This document shows positions 22,090 to 34,027 of a DNA stretch of 64,000 nucleotides, one piece after another. Within the stretch, counting starts at the first letter, position 1, and every line of letters begins with the position of its first letter. Origin of the DNA: Paratrimastix pyriformis. Taxonomy: Eukaryota; Preaxostyla; Paratrimastigidae. The stretch lies in assembly GCA_027972325.1 (NCBI GenBank), contig JAPMOS010000011.1:188501-252500 (forward strand). Direction: 5' to 3'. The notes beneath the pieces are model-generated. The model made no database searches. It had not been told where the DNA came from and saw nothing but the letters and a program-made list of their open reading frames with translations. Both the position numbers and the translations under genes were made by a program.

Positions 22090-25000
22090 CTAGTTGGACT
22101 TGCGGTCAGAGAGGACCACCCCGCGAGCAGCAGCAGGGGACGGAGCGGGCGGTGTTGTTGTCGTCAGCTCGACCCAGTGCTAGGGAGACAGAGGGGGGAT
22201 GGGGACGAGGAGCCCATCAAGCGCAGACCTGCCGCGTCTCGGCGACACGTTTGGAGAGGCACTCGAAAGACGGCAGCACATCGGCGAGCGCCCGGAAGGC
22301 GGGCGCTGCCAAGAAATCGATGAACCCCGCTGGAGAGCGCCGGAAAAAGAGGCAAGTGAGAGATTGGAGGGAAGGCGCCGCCAAGGGAGGGGAAGGGGAC
22401 CAGGGCGGGGGGCAGACTCTGGCAGGCGGGCTTCTGCTCGGGGCGACTTCGGTCCATGTTCTTGCTGCGGGGCAGGCCCATCTGTTCCTCCAGGTCGCCC
22501 TGCAGGTAGAACTCCTCCATCACCTGGTCGCTCCACATCGAGGCCAGGTGCTGGTCGCCAGGAGGAGGAGGAGGAGGAGGAGGAGGAGGAGGAGGAGGAG
22601 GAGGAGGAGGAGGAGCGGGGTGAGAATGGAAGCCGCTGCAAAAAAAAGAGGCAGACCCAAGGCCGGGCCGGGTTGCTGACGTCGGCGGCCTTGATGGCCA
22701 CCACCAGCACCAGGTGGCGCAGCTGGCGCACCTCGGAGGGCAGGAGGCAGTTGCCCATGGCCTCGGCCACGGCCTGGTCGGAGTCGCCCATGACCATCCG
22801 GGCCGGGAGCTCGTCGTCGTCGTCGCTGCTGTGCGAGGCGGTGCACTCCAGGCGCAGGTGCGACTTGCGGGTCGACGAGAAGGTGCGCGGACGTCGGGGC
22901 GAGAGGGGCAAGGGAGCGCGGGGCGGGCTCGCGTGGGCCGATGGGGGCTGCGACGAGACTTGGACGGCGGCCGCGGGGCCATCCGGGGACGCGGCGGGCT
23001 TCTCGAGATGCCGGATTCTGCGCCGGAGGCGGTGCAGTTGGGACAACCGGGCCGAGTGGTAGTTCAGGATTTGGACAATCCAGGGGCGCTTCTCGGCGAA
23101 CAGGGCCAGCAGCTTGGTGTGGTTGGCCACGTCCGTGCCCAGCACCAGGGTGTCCACAAGCTGGTGCATGGTCTCGAACCTAATGGAAGCGGGGTGAGCA
23201 ACGAGCGGACGTGGTCCCAAAACGAGACGGACTGTTCCGCCGACAGCGCGTCCAGGAAGGCGTACTCGCCGGAGCACATCAGCTCCCAGCCGCGCCGCGA
23301 GTGGTGGCTCTCCATGACCGACTGGCCGTAGAGCAGCGAGGCCGGGCTGTGCGAGTTGACCAGCAGCGAGGCCGTCACGCCGGGGTGCTCCACGTCGTGG
23401 ATGATGGCCGCCAGCATGCAGCCCAGCGTCTCCAGCGGCGACAGGGCCAGCCGCTTCCGCAGGCCGCCCTGGAGGAGGATCGCAGCGGTCGGATCAAAAC
23501 AACCAGGGTGGGTGCGGTGAGCGGTGAGCGGTGAGCGGTGCGTGCACGCGTGCGTGGTGGTGGTGGTGGTGGCGGCGGCGGCGGGGGGGGGGGGGGGGGG
23601 GGGCAGACCCTGGTGAGCATGGCGTACATGGCCTGCATGACGTCGGCCGCGTGCATGGCGTTGTGGTAGGGGTTCTGGTTGTAGAACCCGTGGATCTGGG
23701 TCAGGCACCGCTCGAACTGGCCCGGGTCGATGCCCAGCTGGGTCAGCAGCCCCAGCCGGTCCATGCACCGCATGGCCAGGTCCACCAGCACTGGTGAAGG
23801 GGCCGCAGTCCCCAAACTGGAGGGACCCGAGGTGGGGGTGCGGTCGCTGGACATCCGAAAGTGAGCCCGTCCGACAAGCAACAGCAAAAGACAGACTGAG
23901 GGCTCGGCGTTGTCCACGCACATGGCGTCGTGGGCCGGGAGCAGTCGGTCATCCGATGGACAACAGGGGCAGAGATTGCGATAGCGCGCTGAATGGCCTG
24001 CGCGCGAGCGTGCGGGGCGCTGCCCCCGGAGGATGGCGTGACAATGGAAGGGAACAGGGCATCCCGATAGGCAATCAGGTCGAAGTCGAATGTCTCGAGA
24101 GGCTGCGCCAAGATCATTGGAGTGGTTGGATGAGGCCGGCGGGCGGCGGGCGATGCCAAGGGCGGCTCAATCGGGTCGCTCGGCGGGCTGGGCGGGCTGA
24201 GGCAAAGGGGAGTGCGGAATGGTGGGGCGCGGCACGCCTGGATGATGCCGGTCGAGGGTGTCGAGACAAGTCTCGGCCTTTTCTCCTCCGGGGTGGGCTC
24301 GAGGGCGGCCTGGGGCTCGTCGAGACTCGGGGCGTTCCGGGAAATGGGCGAGACACCACCAGCAAGTGGACGAGAAGGTGGCATCGCCAAGGGCGAATCG
24401 ACCATGAGAGGGGTCAAGGGAGTCGAAGATCGAGAGATCACCTGAAGCAGACAGGAGGTTCGAAGGGGCAGCCGAGAAGGCTCACAGACCAGTGAGGACT
24501 CGCTCTCGGAGCTGCTCAACCCGGGCGAAATGGTCCCCCCGTGGTTCGCTTGGCGCCAGGGGAGCTGCTCGGGAGATGGGGTCGCCACCGCAAGGGCCTG
24601 CAGCCCCTGCATCAGAGTGAATAGGGTAGAGGTCGACGTTCCCCGGGGCGAGGGTGCCACCGTTCGGATGGGTGGGGGCACCAGAAGAGGATTGGAAGAC
24701 GAGCCAAACGACATCATGTTATGATATCTCCGTAGCAGGGTCTGCAACAAAAGGGGGATGTTGAGAAAATGGGAAACCGATCAGGGCGAACCTCGAACTT
24801 GAGCTTGTCATGGCTACGGAGGAAGACAAAATGAAGAACGCGACAAGACGAGAAAAGCCACAAACCGGAGACGAAGGGCTCCCAAGAATTCACGCCGACT
24901 TTGCGTTTCACGAAAGAAGAGAATTGTCGTTGTCATGACATAAAGCTGCACCATGACGAGGATAATTGGCAGCAAGTGGGATCCGAACCCGGAATAAACC

Positions 25001-25613
25001 AGAAACGCTAAGGTCAGGACAACCTCAAAAAGAACGTTGGCCAAATATCGCGACAGTTGGATCGGATTGCTACAAAGAGATGAAGCCAAATGATATTGGA
25101 ACCAGACCCCAAGCAGCCCACGATGGCCAGAAAAATGGACCAATGGTACCAGGACTGCACGAAACAACAAACGTGAAGTCAGTCTTCCGTTGAAACAGCA
25201 CAGACCAAATAGTCTTTGACGAAGGTGAGCCGGACGATGGCTGACAGAAAAAGCAACGCGTGGAGGACATTGAACGAAGGAAACTTTGGGGAACTCAGAG
25301 AATACTTCAGAAAGAATCGGGTCATTCCGAAAATTGCGGCCGAGAAGAGGACGTGGACAAGGAACCGTTTCCAAAAGATGGAGAAAGGAAGAATCAGGGC
25401 GTCAAAAGCTGCTGCCAGTATCGCAAAGAAAATCTGGTATTTTGTAGTAAACGCTTGTTTGTTCTGTTCCCTGAGGTACATGACTTCCAGCTCCTCATCA
25501 AAAGATAGCGAATGCAATGCCTGGTAAAAGTATTGTACTGCATCTTTTCCCTTAAGAATCCAATGTAATAGTTCTTGGAGCAAGTGACACTTCGCCACTG
25601 CAGAACTCCACAT
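22090..25613 (-). CDS. Membrane-anchored class I cyclic-nucleotide phosphodiesterase (paralogue A)
   Basis: Read leftwards. Hydrophobic segments form an N-terminal membrane module (FFAILAAAFDALILPFSIF, FNVLHALLFLSAIVRLTF, VVLTLAFLVYSGFGSHLLPI, with IILVMVQLYVMTTTILFF). A tiny exon encodes about SHDKLKFE, then comes a Ser/Pro-rich linker with a conserved FDFDLIAYRDALFP. The PDEase catalytic core follows: YHNAMHAADVMQ near 23640-23675 (metal-binding His), HDVEHPG near 23381-23401 (the HD pair), WELMCSGEYAFLDAL, VANHTKLLALFAEKRPW, IKAADVSNPARP and WSDQVMEEFYLQGDLE. It ends in DRKSN with stop 22090-22092. It hydrolyses cAMP and/or cGMP; specificity cannot be read. Donors are GTCTG. The 25613 ATG is a guess; upstream sequence to about 25800 may also be coding. 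Paralogue of 29345-33849. Confidence 0.85.
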
Positions 25614-25969
25614 CGGCTGCGAGCGTGGAGTGTCTGTTTCAACCAGCTTCAGTTTCTCCGAAGAACCCAGGGAGAAGTCGAACGAGCAGGCCGGAACCAC
25701 AGCCCATCCCGAAGGGCGGAGGTGGACCAGCCTTGATGAGGGATCTCTGGGGATGGGAACCACAGTGAACGAGTTGTGAGCTACGTCCCTGGACGTTTTT
25801 CCGTAAGTCGACCCGTCATTTTTGAGATTCCGGAAACTGTCCTTGCCCCCCCCCCCCCCCCCCCCGGCGTAAGAGAGAGGGACCAGGGCTATGCAACGGT
25901 AGGTATTAGGTGGTCCCGGGTGAACATGCACGATCCCTCGGGAATCCCTCGATGGAGGACAATGCATCA

Positions 25970-26875
25970 TCAGCCCCCCTCAGGCAGGGCGAGCTTCTCC
26001 AGGCAGGGACAGGCCAGCTCCAGGGTGATCAAATCCAGAGGAATGTGGCTGACATCGAGGCGCAGGGCGCGGAGACGCCGGCCGGCGACGCGAATCATCG
26101 TGCTGATTGTGCTGATGTAACGGTCTCCTCCAAGATTGACCAGCACAGTGCGAAGAGTCTTCATATTCGCGTCGAGAAGCCTGCCAAATGTCGCCGCCGT
26201 GGCGGGGCACCACAGGACACCTGGAGGGTCTCCAGCCGGCAGAGGCCCGCAACGCCCGGGGGGGTGTCGGGGAGACGCAAGCATAGCTGGGTCAGCCGTG
26301 AGGCGACGGGGTGCAAGAGAGTGTCCGAGCACCAGCCCAAGGTCAGCCGTTGCACGGAGGTCAGACTTTCGAGGAAGGACGCACTGAGCTGCGACGGGGT
26401 GTCGGGGACCTGGAGATCGGCGAGCTGGCCCGCGCTGTCAAGCCGGGAAGTTGCATGGGGTGTGGTGCAGCACTCGAAGCCGGGGACAGGACCGGCTCAA
26501 GGCACCCAGAAAAGAACAGAAACTCCAGTGAAGGGAAGCAGCCATGGCTTCCTCTTGGTTCCATCGGTTGTACCGGGACAGGTCTGGCCCGCCCAGGTGG
26601 AGTTCCACCAGTCCGGGCAGGCAGCCCACGATGCTCGGCAGCGTCGGCATCAAGACGGCGGCTGCGGGGACCTTGAGGATGGCCAGGCGGTCGTGCCCGG
26701 CGAAGGCATCGCTCGCCCAGGGAGCGCCTATGGCCTCCTCGCGAAGGCAGATGGAGAGGTCAATTTCGGCGGGGAAGGACCAGGCCCTTGCAGGGGCCCA
26801 CCAGGGCAGCCAGAGCGTCGGGGTGGGGAAGACGCCCTCGACAACCAGCTCGTGCCCCCACACACACACACACAC
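25970..26875 (-). CDS. LRR protein fragment with frame breaks (gene or pseudogene)
   Basis: Minus-strand pieces encode leucine-rich repeats: LPGLVELHLGGPDLSRY, CPRLRVLHHTPC, LTSVQRLTLGWCSDTLL, RLTQLCLRLPDT, RLRALRLDVSHIPLDLITLEL and PCLEKLALPEGG before the stop at 25970. The reading frame shifts by one near 26450 (at a CCCGG) and again near 26200. The first has no good intron; the second could be a GTGTC...GCAG intron, but that does not restore frame. These look like sequence errors or early decay. No N-terminal F-box was located; it could lie to the right beyond 26880, after the CA-repeat and poly-G tracts. LRR style matches the F-box/LRR genes at 10.7-13.4 and 46.9-49.4 kb. Confidence 0.5.
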
Positions 26876-28345
26876 TCATTTGGTGGATCCGACCCCCCAA
26901 GTTTGTAGCCATCGTCCCCTTTTCTTGTGCCCTCCCCGCGAACCGGGGGGAAGGGGATAACGAATGACCCCGGGGGGGGAGGGGGGGGAGGAGGAGGAGG
27001 GGGCGCTCTGCGAGGAAGGATTTTTCACGCGAGACGAAGATTCGGCCTCCCTTTTTCACATTTGTCTCATGGGAGCGCCAAGGTGGTCAATGCCCTTGAC
27101 GTGAAGAACTGATGCAAGAAGACCTTTCTTTGACCCCTCTGCATCCCGGCGGCTTCCCTCTCTCGCGAGAAGTTTTCGGCTCCTACCCTGTCTTGCCCGA
27201 GGGCGCCTGGACACCGATCCCGACTGCAGGAATGCGTTCAGGTGCGACATGTGTTCCTCGTTCACACTCTTTTTTGTTTTCCGTCGCCGATCGTACTGCA
27301 GTAAACAGTACCCTGTTTCTGGTGTCACGAAATAATTCGACCCGCGCCTGTCCGGCAGATTTTCCCACACTGTTGTTGGCCGGAGGGTTACTTTGTTCAG
27401 CCCCCAAGGGACCGCACGTCAATGTGCACCTTGTATTATGGGTCGTTGGGGTCGTTCCCTATCCTGCGCGTTGGTGGTTGAACGCTATATCGCATGACAT
27501 GATGACCTTTTTCCCGGTCACCACTTGTGCGCCGATTATCGTCGTTTGAGTTGGATAGGGAACCACCCGTGTCTTTTTGAAACCCCATATCATCGGGAGC
27601 AGCAGACCACTTGAAGGTTGTTTTCGACCCACCCGAGGCCAACTCACCTCCCCCGAAGGGGCCTTCGTCTGGTGTGTCGGGTTGCTCTTTCATTGGCCTC
27701 AGCCGCGACCTGCCCACTGGTTTCGACTCAGATGACGACCATTTCCAAGCAGCCACAGCGCACATGACGAACGAGGTCTGCCTGCCTGCCTGGCCGTTCT
27801 CACCACTGCCCGCCATGGAGCGGCCGTCCCCGCGCTTTTGCTCGGCTTTTACAGGTCAGATTTGGCTCGCTCTCTCCCTCCTCCAAGTAGAGGAAGCCCT
27901 GAACCATTGACACGACCCTCTACGGTGCCCTTTTTGATCTCACCGCGTGACGGTTGATTTCCGGTCTGGACCCTGCCTTGCCTTCCTCCCCGTAGGTCCC
28001 TTCATTGGCTCGCTCGTTCGTGTTCGGTCGTTGTTCTGTTGGACGCAAGTCCTGGCGGGCCCACCAACCCACACGAAGCTGGCCCGGCGGGCAGTGGTTC
28101 GAGCAGGCCAGCACATGGGGCAGGTCCGTCTGGACGGAGAGGGTCGACTGACTTGATGCCCGAAAATTGGCTCTTTTACAAGGATTTCCGTTTTCATTTT
28201 TTCTCTGGGTGACCGATGCCCCGAGCTCACTCTGTGCAGGAATCGAGCACCGTGCCCTTTTTGACCGATGCTGTTCTGCGTGGGATTCACCCCTGCCATG
28301 TGCTCATTTGCGCGCTTGTGGGCGTTTTGATTCGCAGATTGGAGT
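26876..28345. other. Unresolved stretch with long open frames on both strands
   Basis: Open frames of about 80-145 codons exist on both strands (for example plus 27112-27549; minus 27436-27816, rich in Asp, Ser and Gly). None has a recognisable domain. A GTCTG...TACAG intron-like segment at 27778-27855 on plus would join HMTNE to VRFGSLSPSSK and a stop, hinting at a plus-strand gene ending near 27890. I could not build a model for either strand that I trust. The stretch also contains a CA repeat (26861-26874) and G-runs (26970-27000). Confidence 0.3.
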
Positions 28346-29157
28346 TCAACCATCGAAAGACAATTCCTCGACTGCCTCGGGCATCTCATTCGGCTGTTTC
28401 CTCGCCGGCAGCGCCCGAGTGCGCCCTTGTCGGCATTTTCGTCCTCCACCGGGTCGGCCCCAGGTCCCCGTCCCCATGCGCCAGCCCCTCGAGGGTGTCG
28501 ATCCAGTCGGCCTCCTCCTCGGCCTTGGAGTCCTCGTCATCCTCCTAATTGCCCACCTCCTCCGGACAAGCCTCTTCGGCAGCCCTGGCTCCCCACCTCC
28601 GTCCGCGCTCCTGGTTGCTGCCGTCACTGTCGTTTTCTCCCCGATCGCATCATTCCCATGATTTGATCAACCCCTTCTCCTTGCTTGTTGTTTTCTATGG
28701 CCTTCTCCTCCTTTTCACTTTTGCGGAACCACAGCGGAGTCAGTGCGCTTTCCCTATTCGATGCACATGTTCCCCAAAAGCTCAAAAGTGTCAAATTCGC
28801 CAGAAAAGTTTTACTAAACGGCATAAAGTCGGTCCCTATTGGTTCCGATGGTCTGGACCAACAGTTCGGTCCCTGGTTACCGACCTTGAATGCGCGATGT
28901 GGGCAGGGTTTTGTGAGACTGAAGAGATCTCTGACAACGTTGCAGATGCTAAAATATGCAGCAGCAAGTCCCGGTGCAAATGGTCTCTCGATGCATAAAC
29001 TGGGAGACAGGGCCAACGAAATAACATCTTCCGGGGAATGGTGGCCCCAAAAATCGTCGAGACAAGTACTGACGTCATTGAAAATAAACTGTGCGCTGTT
29101 TAGACGGGCTGTCAACTTTCGGAAAGCCGAAGGAGTTGACTGGATGGAGGGCTCCAT
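28346..29157 (-). CDS. Hypothetical protein, minus strand, multi-exon
   Basis: The likely start is at 29157 (MEPSIQSTPSAFRKL), and a GTCAG intron probably interrupts after AQFIFND. The left part is strongly acidic in one frame (EDDEDSKAEEEADWIDTLEG, just after a TTAG acceptor near 28547), which is hard to explain by chance. The two parts could not be joined with confidence, and two alternative C-termini are open (one ending GEETAE, one ending EELSFDG). No family recognised. Its start is less than 190 bp from the phosphodiesterase B start on the other strand, as expected for this window's head-to-head pairs. Confidence 0.4.
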
Positions 29158-29344
29158 GCGAAAGCACCCTCATCGAGCCCTTCCCGAATAGCCATGCCCG
29201 GTTCATTCGGCAGCTTGTTGGGTCTACTGTTCATATCCGGTGTGACAACTCCGCCGGATCTGCTTTGCTGCAGGACGATGGGGAAATGAGAGCATCCCCT
29301 GGGTCAACTTTTCTCTTTCCAAAGAACTGAATTCGTGCGTCCCC

Positions 29345-32300
29345 ATGCTCATCGGGGGCGCATATCGGCGGTATATGAAGGCGAAGTTAGCTCTAATTTT
29401 CGAGGGTGAGCTTGAAGATCTTTTTTTTCAGAATCAGCACGCACAAAAAAACTCTTTCACCATCCACTTCATGCACCTCGCCATCCTGGTTTTTTATGAT
29501 TTGATTACCCTTCCTTTTTCGCTTTTTGCTAAACTCCTCGCCATTCGGACGATCACCACGGTGTTTCTCTACCTCTCTCATCTGATTCTGGGCCATCTTT
29601 CCTCCTCACATCCGCGGTTTCCTGCTTTCAACATTCTTGAGTGTGTTTCGTACCTTTTTTCAATGGTTCATTTGACTTTCCTCCCACACCAGTATTTGGT
29701 CTGGCTCGCGACCATTTTTCGCTCACTCTTCCCCACAGCGCGCTTATGATTTTACCATTCCGCTGAACATTCTCATCGGCCTGAGGTCTTTTTCTCTCTC
29801 ATCTGAAACATTATTCTCACCCGATTATTTACGCCACATCAGCCAGCCCTTGCGCTTCTCGGCCTACGTGGGCTGCAACCTGCTTCCGGAGGCGGTGACC
29901 TCTGCCCTGTTCCTCTACATGCGCGGAGTGGGGTACCACTTCACCCGGGCCCTGGTGATCCTCATCATTGTCTATATGTGGTCGTCGACCATCCTCTACC
30001 GGCGCGAGGCCCAGAGCCGCAAGGAGTTCCTCCTCACCCTCCGGCTGCGGTCTGTGGGCTCCCCCCTCCCTCCCTCCCTCCTCCCGGGCTCATCCGTTTC
30101 GCTTCGTGTTTGTTTGGTTCTGCTTCCGCCTCGGTAGGCATGACCTGGTCAAGTTCGAGGTCTGTGGCCGCGACCCCCTGAAGCCACTCACCACTTCACC
30201 CCTCTGCCCCCCCCCCCCCCCCCCCCCCCACGCACACGCACACACCAGACGCTGTTGCGTCGCTACCATAATGTGATGTCCTTCGGCAGCTCGGCCAACC
30301 TGCCCAAGTCGCCCACGGGGCGCAGGCCTCGGGCACGTCGACCCTGTCGGCCCTGATGAAGAACCTGCTGACCCTCGGCCCGGCGCCGCCCCCCGAGGAG
30401 GACCTGGGCTGGCGGGGCGGCCCCGACCACGACCACGACCACGACCCGGGCCTGAAGGACGGCGACTCACCCGCCACCAGCGAGACCAGCGCGGCGCCCT
30501 CGTCCTCGTCCCCGTCCATGGTCCGACTCTTGGCCCTCCTCCTCCTGCCTGTGCCTGTGCCTGGGGATGGGGGGTGGAGGGGTCCCGCCTGTCCCTCCTG
30601 CAGACAGTACCCTGACCACCAGCGCCGCTCCCTTCGCCCCCCGGGCAGGTTCTCTCGCGGGTCCCGACCCCTCTGCGGCCCTTCGCGCCCAGTCTCTCCC
30701 AGCTGCAGCTGAACGCCTTCGTGCCCCTGCCCCCGCGCCCCTTCGCCGCCGTTGCGCCGTCCTCGCCGGCCGCCTCGGCCTGCCCCATCCCCGGCATGCT
30801 GCCCCTGCCCACCCTGCCCCCGCCCCTGTCGCCGCCTCCCGGGACCATCGGCCTCGATCATGCCGCCAGGCGGGTCGGCTCGCCGCTGGTGGGCAGCCGG
30901 TCGGCCGATGCGACCCCGGTGGGCCCCGTCCGGGCGGGCATCCACATCACCGACCAGCTGGCCATCCCGGCCGCGGCCAGGGCCCCCAGCCCCCACTCGG
31001 GCCCTGCCCCGCTCCGGCTGCCGGACCAGATCCCCGCGTGCATTCGCCTCCCTGAAACCGCCATCCCCACGGCCATCCCCACGGCCATCCCCACGGCCAT
31101 CCCCACGGCCATCCCCACGGCCATCCCCACGGCCATCCCCACGGCCATCTCGTTCTCGACCTCGTTTTCGATCCCGACGGCCATCCCGACGGCCATCCCG
31201 ACGGCCATCCCGACGGCCATCCCGACGGCCATCCCGACGGCCATCCGGCTCTCGACCGACATGCCCCCGCCGAGCCGGTCCCACACCCCGGATCCGCAGC
31301 CGGCCGCGGGCCGCCCGCCCGAATCGCCCCGCACCACTCCCCGCGTGCCCAGCTCGCCACGCATCTGGGGGCCCGAGATCCGCGCCGTCGTGGCGCACGG
31401 GGTCTTCGGGGCGCCGCCCAGCCCGCTGACCGCCCGCGAGTTCCCCGTGCCGGTCTCGCCCCGGTCGCCCCGCAGCTCACCCCGGAAGCCCTCCCGCTCG
31501 GCGCCGGCCCTGACGCCCCAGGCGCTGCTGTCCATCCTGGAGACCTTCGACTTCGACCTGTTCGCCTACCGGAACACCCTCTTCCCGGCCTGCGTCTCGC
31601 CCACCGCGGCGGCCGTCAGCCGGGCCCACGCGATCTACAAGGTGGCCGCCATCCCGCCCCCCGTCACCCACAACATGGCCGACCGGGCCCAGCCCTGCGA
31701 GCCCTCGACCCCCACGCCCGCCCCCGTGCCGCCCAGCCCGCCGGTGCTGGTGGACCTGGCCATGCGGTGCATGGACCGGCTGGGGCTGCTGACCCGGCTG
31801 GGCATCGACCCGGGCCAGTTCGAGCGGTGCCTGACCCAGATCCACGGGTTCTACAACCAGAACCCCTACCACAACGCCATGCACGCGGCCGACGTCATGC
31901 AGGCCATGTACGCCATGCTCACCAGGGTCTGCCCCCCCCCCCCCCCCCCCCCGCCGCCGCCGCCACCACCACCACCACGCACGCGTGCACGCACCGCTCA
32001 CCGCTCACCGCTCACCGCACCCACCCTGGTTGTTTTGATCCGACCGCTGCGATCCTCCTCCAGGGCGGCCTGCGGAAGCGGCTGGCCCTGTCGCCGCTGG
32101 AGACGCTGGGCTGCATGCTGGCGGCCATCATCCACGACGTGGAGCACCCCGGCGTGACGGCCTCGCTGCTGGTCAACTCGCACAGCCCGGCCTCGCTGCT
32201 CTACGGCCAGTCGGTCATGGAGAGCCACCACTCGCGGCGCGGCTGATGTGCTCCGGCGAGTACGCCTTCCTCAAGGCCCTGCCCCCGACGAGTCCGTCCA

Positions 32301-33849
32301 CCCCCACCGCAGCCGCCCGCCTTCCGCTTGGTGCCCGCCCGCCCGCCCCGCCCCGCCCGCCCGCCCCGCCCCTCACCCGCTGATTTGCCCCCCCCCCCCC
32401 CCCCCGCGTGGTTTCCGGTCCATGTGGGCCGCCAGCTTCGAGACGCTGCACACCCTGGTGGACACCCTGGTGCTGGCCACGGACGTGGCCAACCACACCA
32501 AGCTGCTGGCCCTGTTCGCCGAGAAGCGCCCCTGGATCGAGCGCATCCTGGCCTACCACCAGACCCGCCTCGCCCAGCTGCGCCGGCTGCGGCGCAACCT
32601 CCGCCGGGCCCACGAGCTGGGCCTGGTGCCCAACCCGGCCGACTCGCCCCCGCCCAGCCCGCCCGAGGAGGAGGCCCTCATCCCGCCCGTCTCCGAGTCG
32701 CCCCACGCCCTGCCCGCCCGCGCCCTGGCCTCCTCGGACAGCGGCAGCAGCAGCGGCGGGGCCGGCGGGGCGAGGGCCTGCTGAGCCGGACCCTGACCCC
32801 GCAGCTCTCGACGGGCGTCCTGGAGCCCGTCGACCGGACCGCCTCCCCGGCCGCCGGCTCGCCCTCGCCCCCCGCCCTGCACCGGTCCTTCTCGGCCGCC
32901 CGGGCGGCGTCCCACCTGCGGCTCGAGTGCCCCGCCGCGCACAGCAGCGACGACGACGACGAGATCCCCACGGGGACCATCATGGGCGACTCCGACCAGG
33001 CCCTGGCCGAGGCCCTGGGGGGCCGCATCAGCCCGGCCGAGGTGGGCCAGCTGCGCCGCCTGGTGCTGGTGATGGCCATCAAGGCCGCCGACGTCAGCAA
33101 CCCGGCCCGGCCCTGGGTCTGCCTTGCCTTGCCTTGCCTTGCCTTGCCTTGCCTTGCCTTGCCTTGCCTTGCCTTGCCTTGCCTTGCCCGCAACCCACCC
33201 GTCGCAACTCCCCCCCTGTCCCGGCACAGGATCTCATATCACCCCCCACACACACACACACACACACACCACCGCAGCACCTGGCCTCGCTGTGGAGCGA
33301 CCAGGTGATGGAGGAGTTCTACCTGCAGGGCGACCTGGAGGAGGAGCTCTCCCTGCCCCGCAGCAAGAACATGGACCGGCGCCACCCCGAGCAGAAGCCC
33401 GCCTGCCAGAGTCTGCCCCCGCCCTGCCCTGGTCCCCCTCGCCTCGCCTCGCCTCGCCCACGGCCGCTTGCTCAGACCCCCCCGTTGTCCCACGCACGCA
33501 CACACTCCCTCCAGCGGGCTTCATCGACTTCCTGGCCCACCCGGCCTTCCAAGCGCTGGGCCAGGTGCTGCCCGCCTTCGGTCGGCTGGCCGAGCGGGTG
33601 ATGGAGACCCGCCAGCGGTGGGCCAGCCTGGACCCGACCCCCAAGGCGGCCCCCAAGAAGCCCACGGAGGGCGTCGCCGGCTCGGCCATGGCCTTGGCCA
33701 AACTGCTGCCCGTCGGCAGGGCCCTCGCCGCCTCCGATTCGGGGGCCGGCCCGCTGAGCGCCCACCCCGCTGCGCCCGGGGCCGCGCCGATTGCCCGTCC
33801 GGTGGTGCCGACCCCGGCGCCGGACCCGGCCGAGAAGAAGACCCAGTAG
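29345..33849 (+). CDS. Membrane-anchored class I cyclic-nucleotide phosphodiesterase (paralogue B)
   Basis: Exons resolved near the start: 29345-29698, 29739-29785, 29843-30049, a 22-nt microexon 30138-30159 (HDLVKFE), then 30249 on; every donor here is GTCTG or GTCTT. Membrane helices include FMHLAILVFYDLITLPFSLF and YHFTRALVILIIVYMW. A Pro-rich linker contains a 12-bp tandem repeat (AIPT)n, then FDFDLFAYRNTLFP and the catalytic core: YHNAMHAADVMQ (about 31867-31902), HDVEHPG (about 32131-32151), VANHTKLLALFAEKRPW, IKAADVSNPARP, WSDQVMEEFYLQGDLEE, GFIDFLAHPAF. Versus paralogue A, 7 bp are missing at 32241, giving a premature TGA, and one base appears lost near 30320 and 32760, all beside G/C runs. 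Either sequence errors or a recently damaged copy. Ends AEKKTQ. Confidence 0.8.
31066..31247. repeat. In-frame 12-bp coding repeat (AIPT)n in phosphodiesterase B
   Basis: Two blocks of a 12-mer, GCCATCCCCACG and GCCATCCCGACG, six to seven copies each, separated by about 36 bp. Each unit encodes Ala-Ile-Pro-Thr. The two blocks differ at one synonymous site, so they expanded separately. Absent from paralogue A. Confidence 0.9.
33120..33188. repeat. (CCTTG)n array in an intron of phosphodiesterase B
   Basis: About thirteen CCTTG pentamers right after a GTCTG donor. Paralogue A has an unrelated (GGA)n array at the equivalent intron (22561-22615). Confidence 0.9.
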
Positions 33850-34027
33850 GCAGTAGGCGGGGTGCCCGTTCACGCCCGACCCGCCGCCTCCGCCGCCGCT
33901 CTTCTCTCCCAAACGATTTTCTCCCTCTGGGGGCTCCCTCCCCCTCTCGGCATCATCCTCTCGTCCTTCTCGAGTCATTGGTCATCGTCTCTCCACCCCT
34001 TCTGTTCGGCGCCCATGATCGGCGTCC

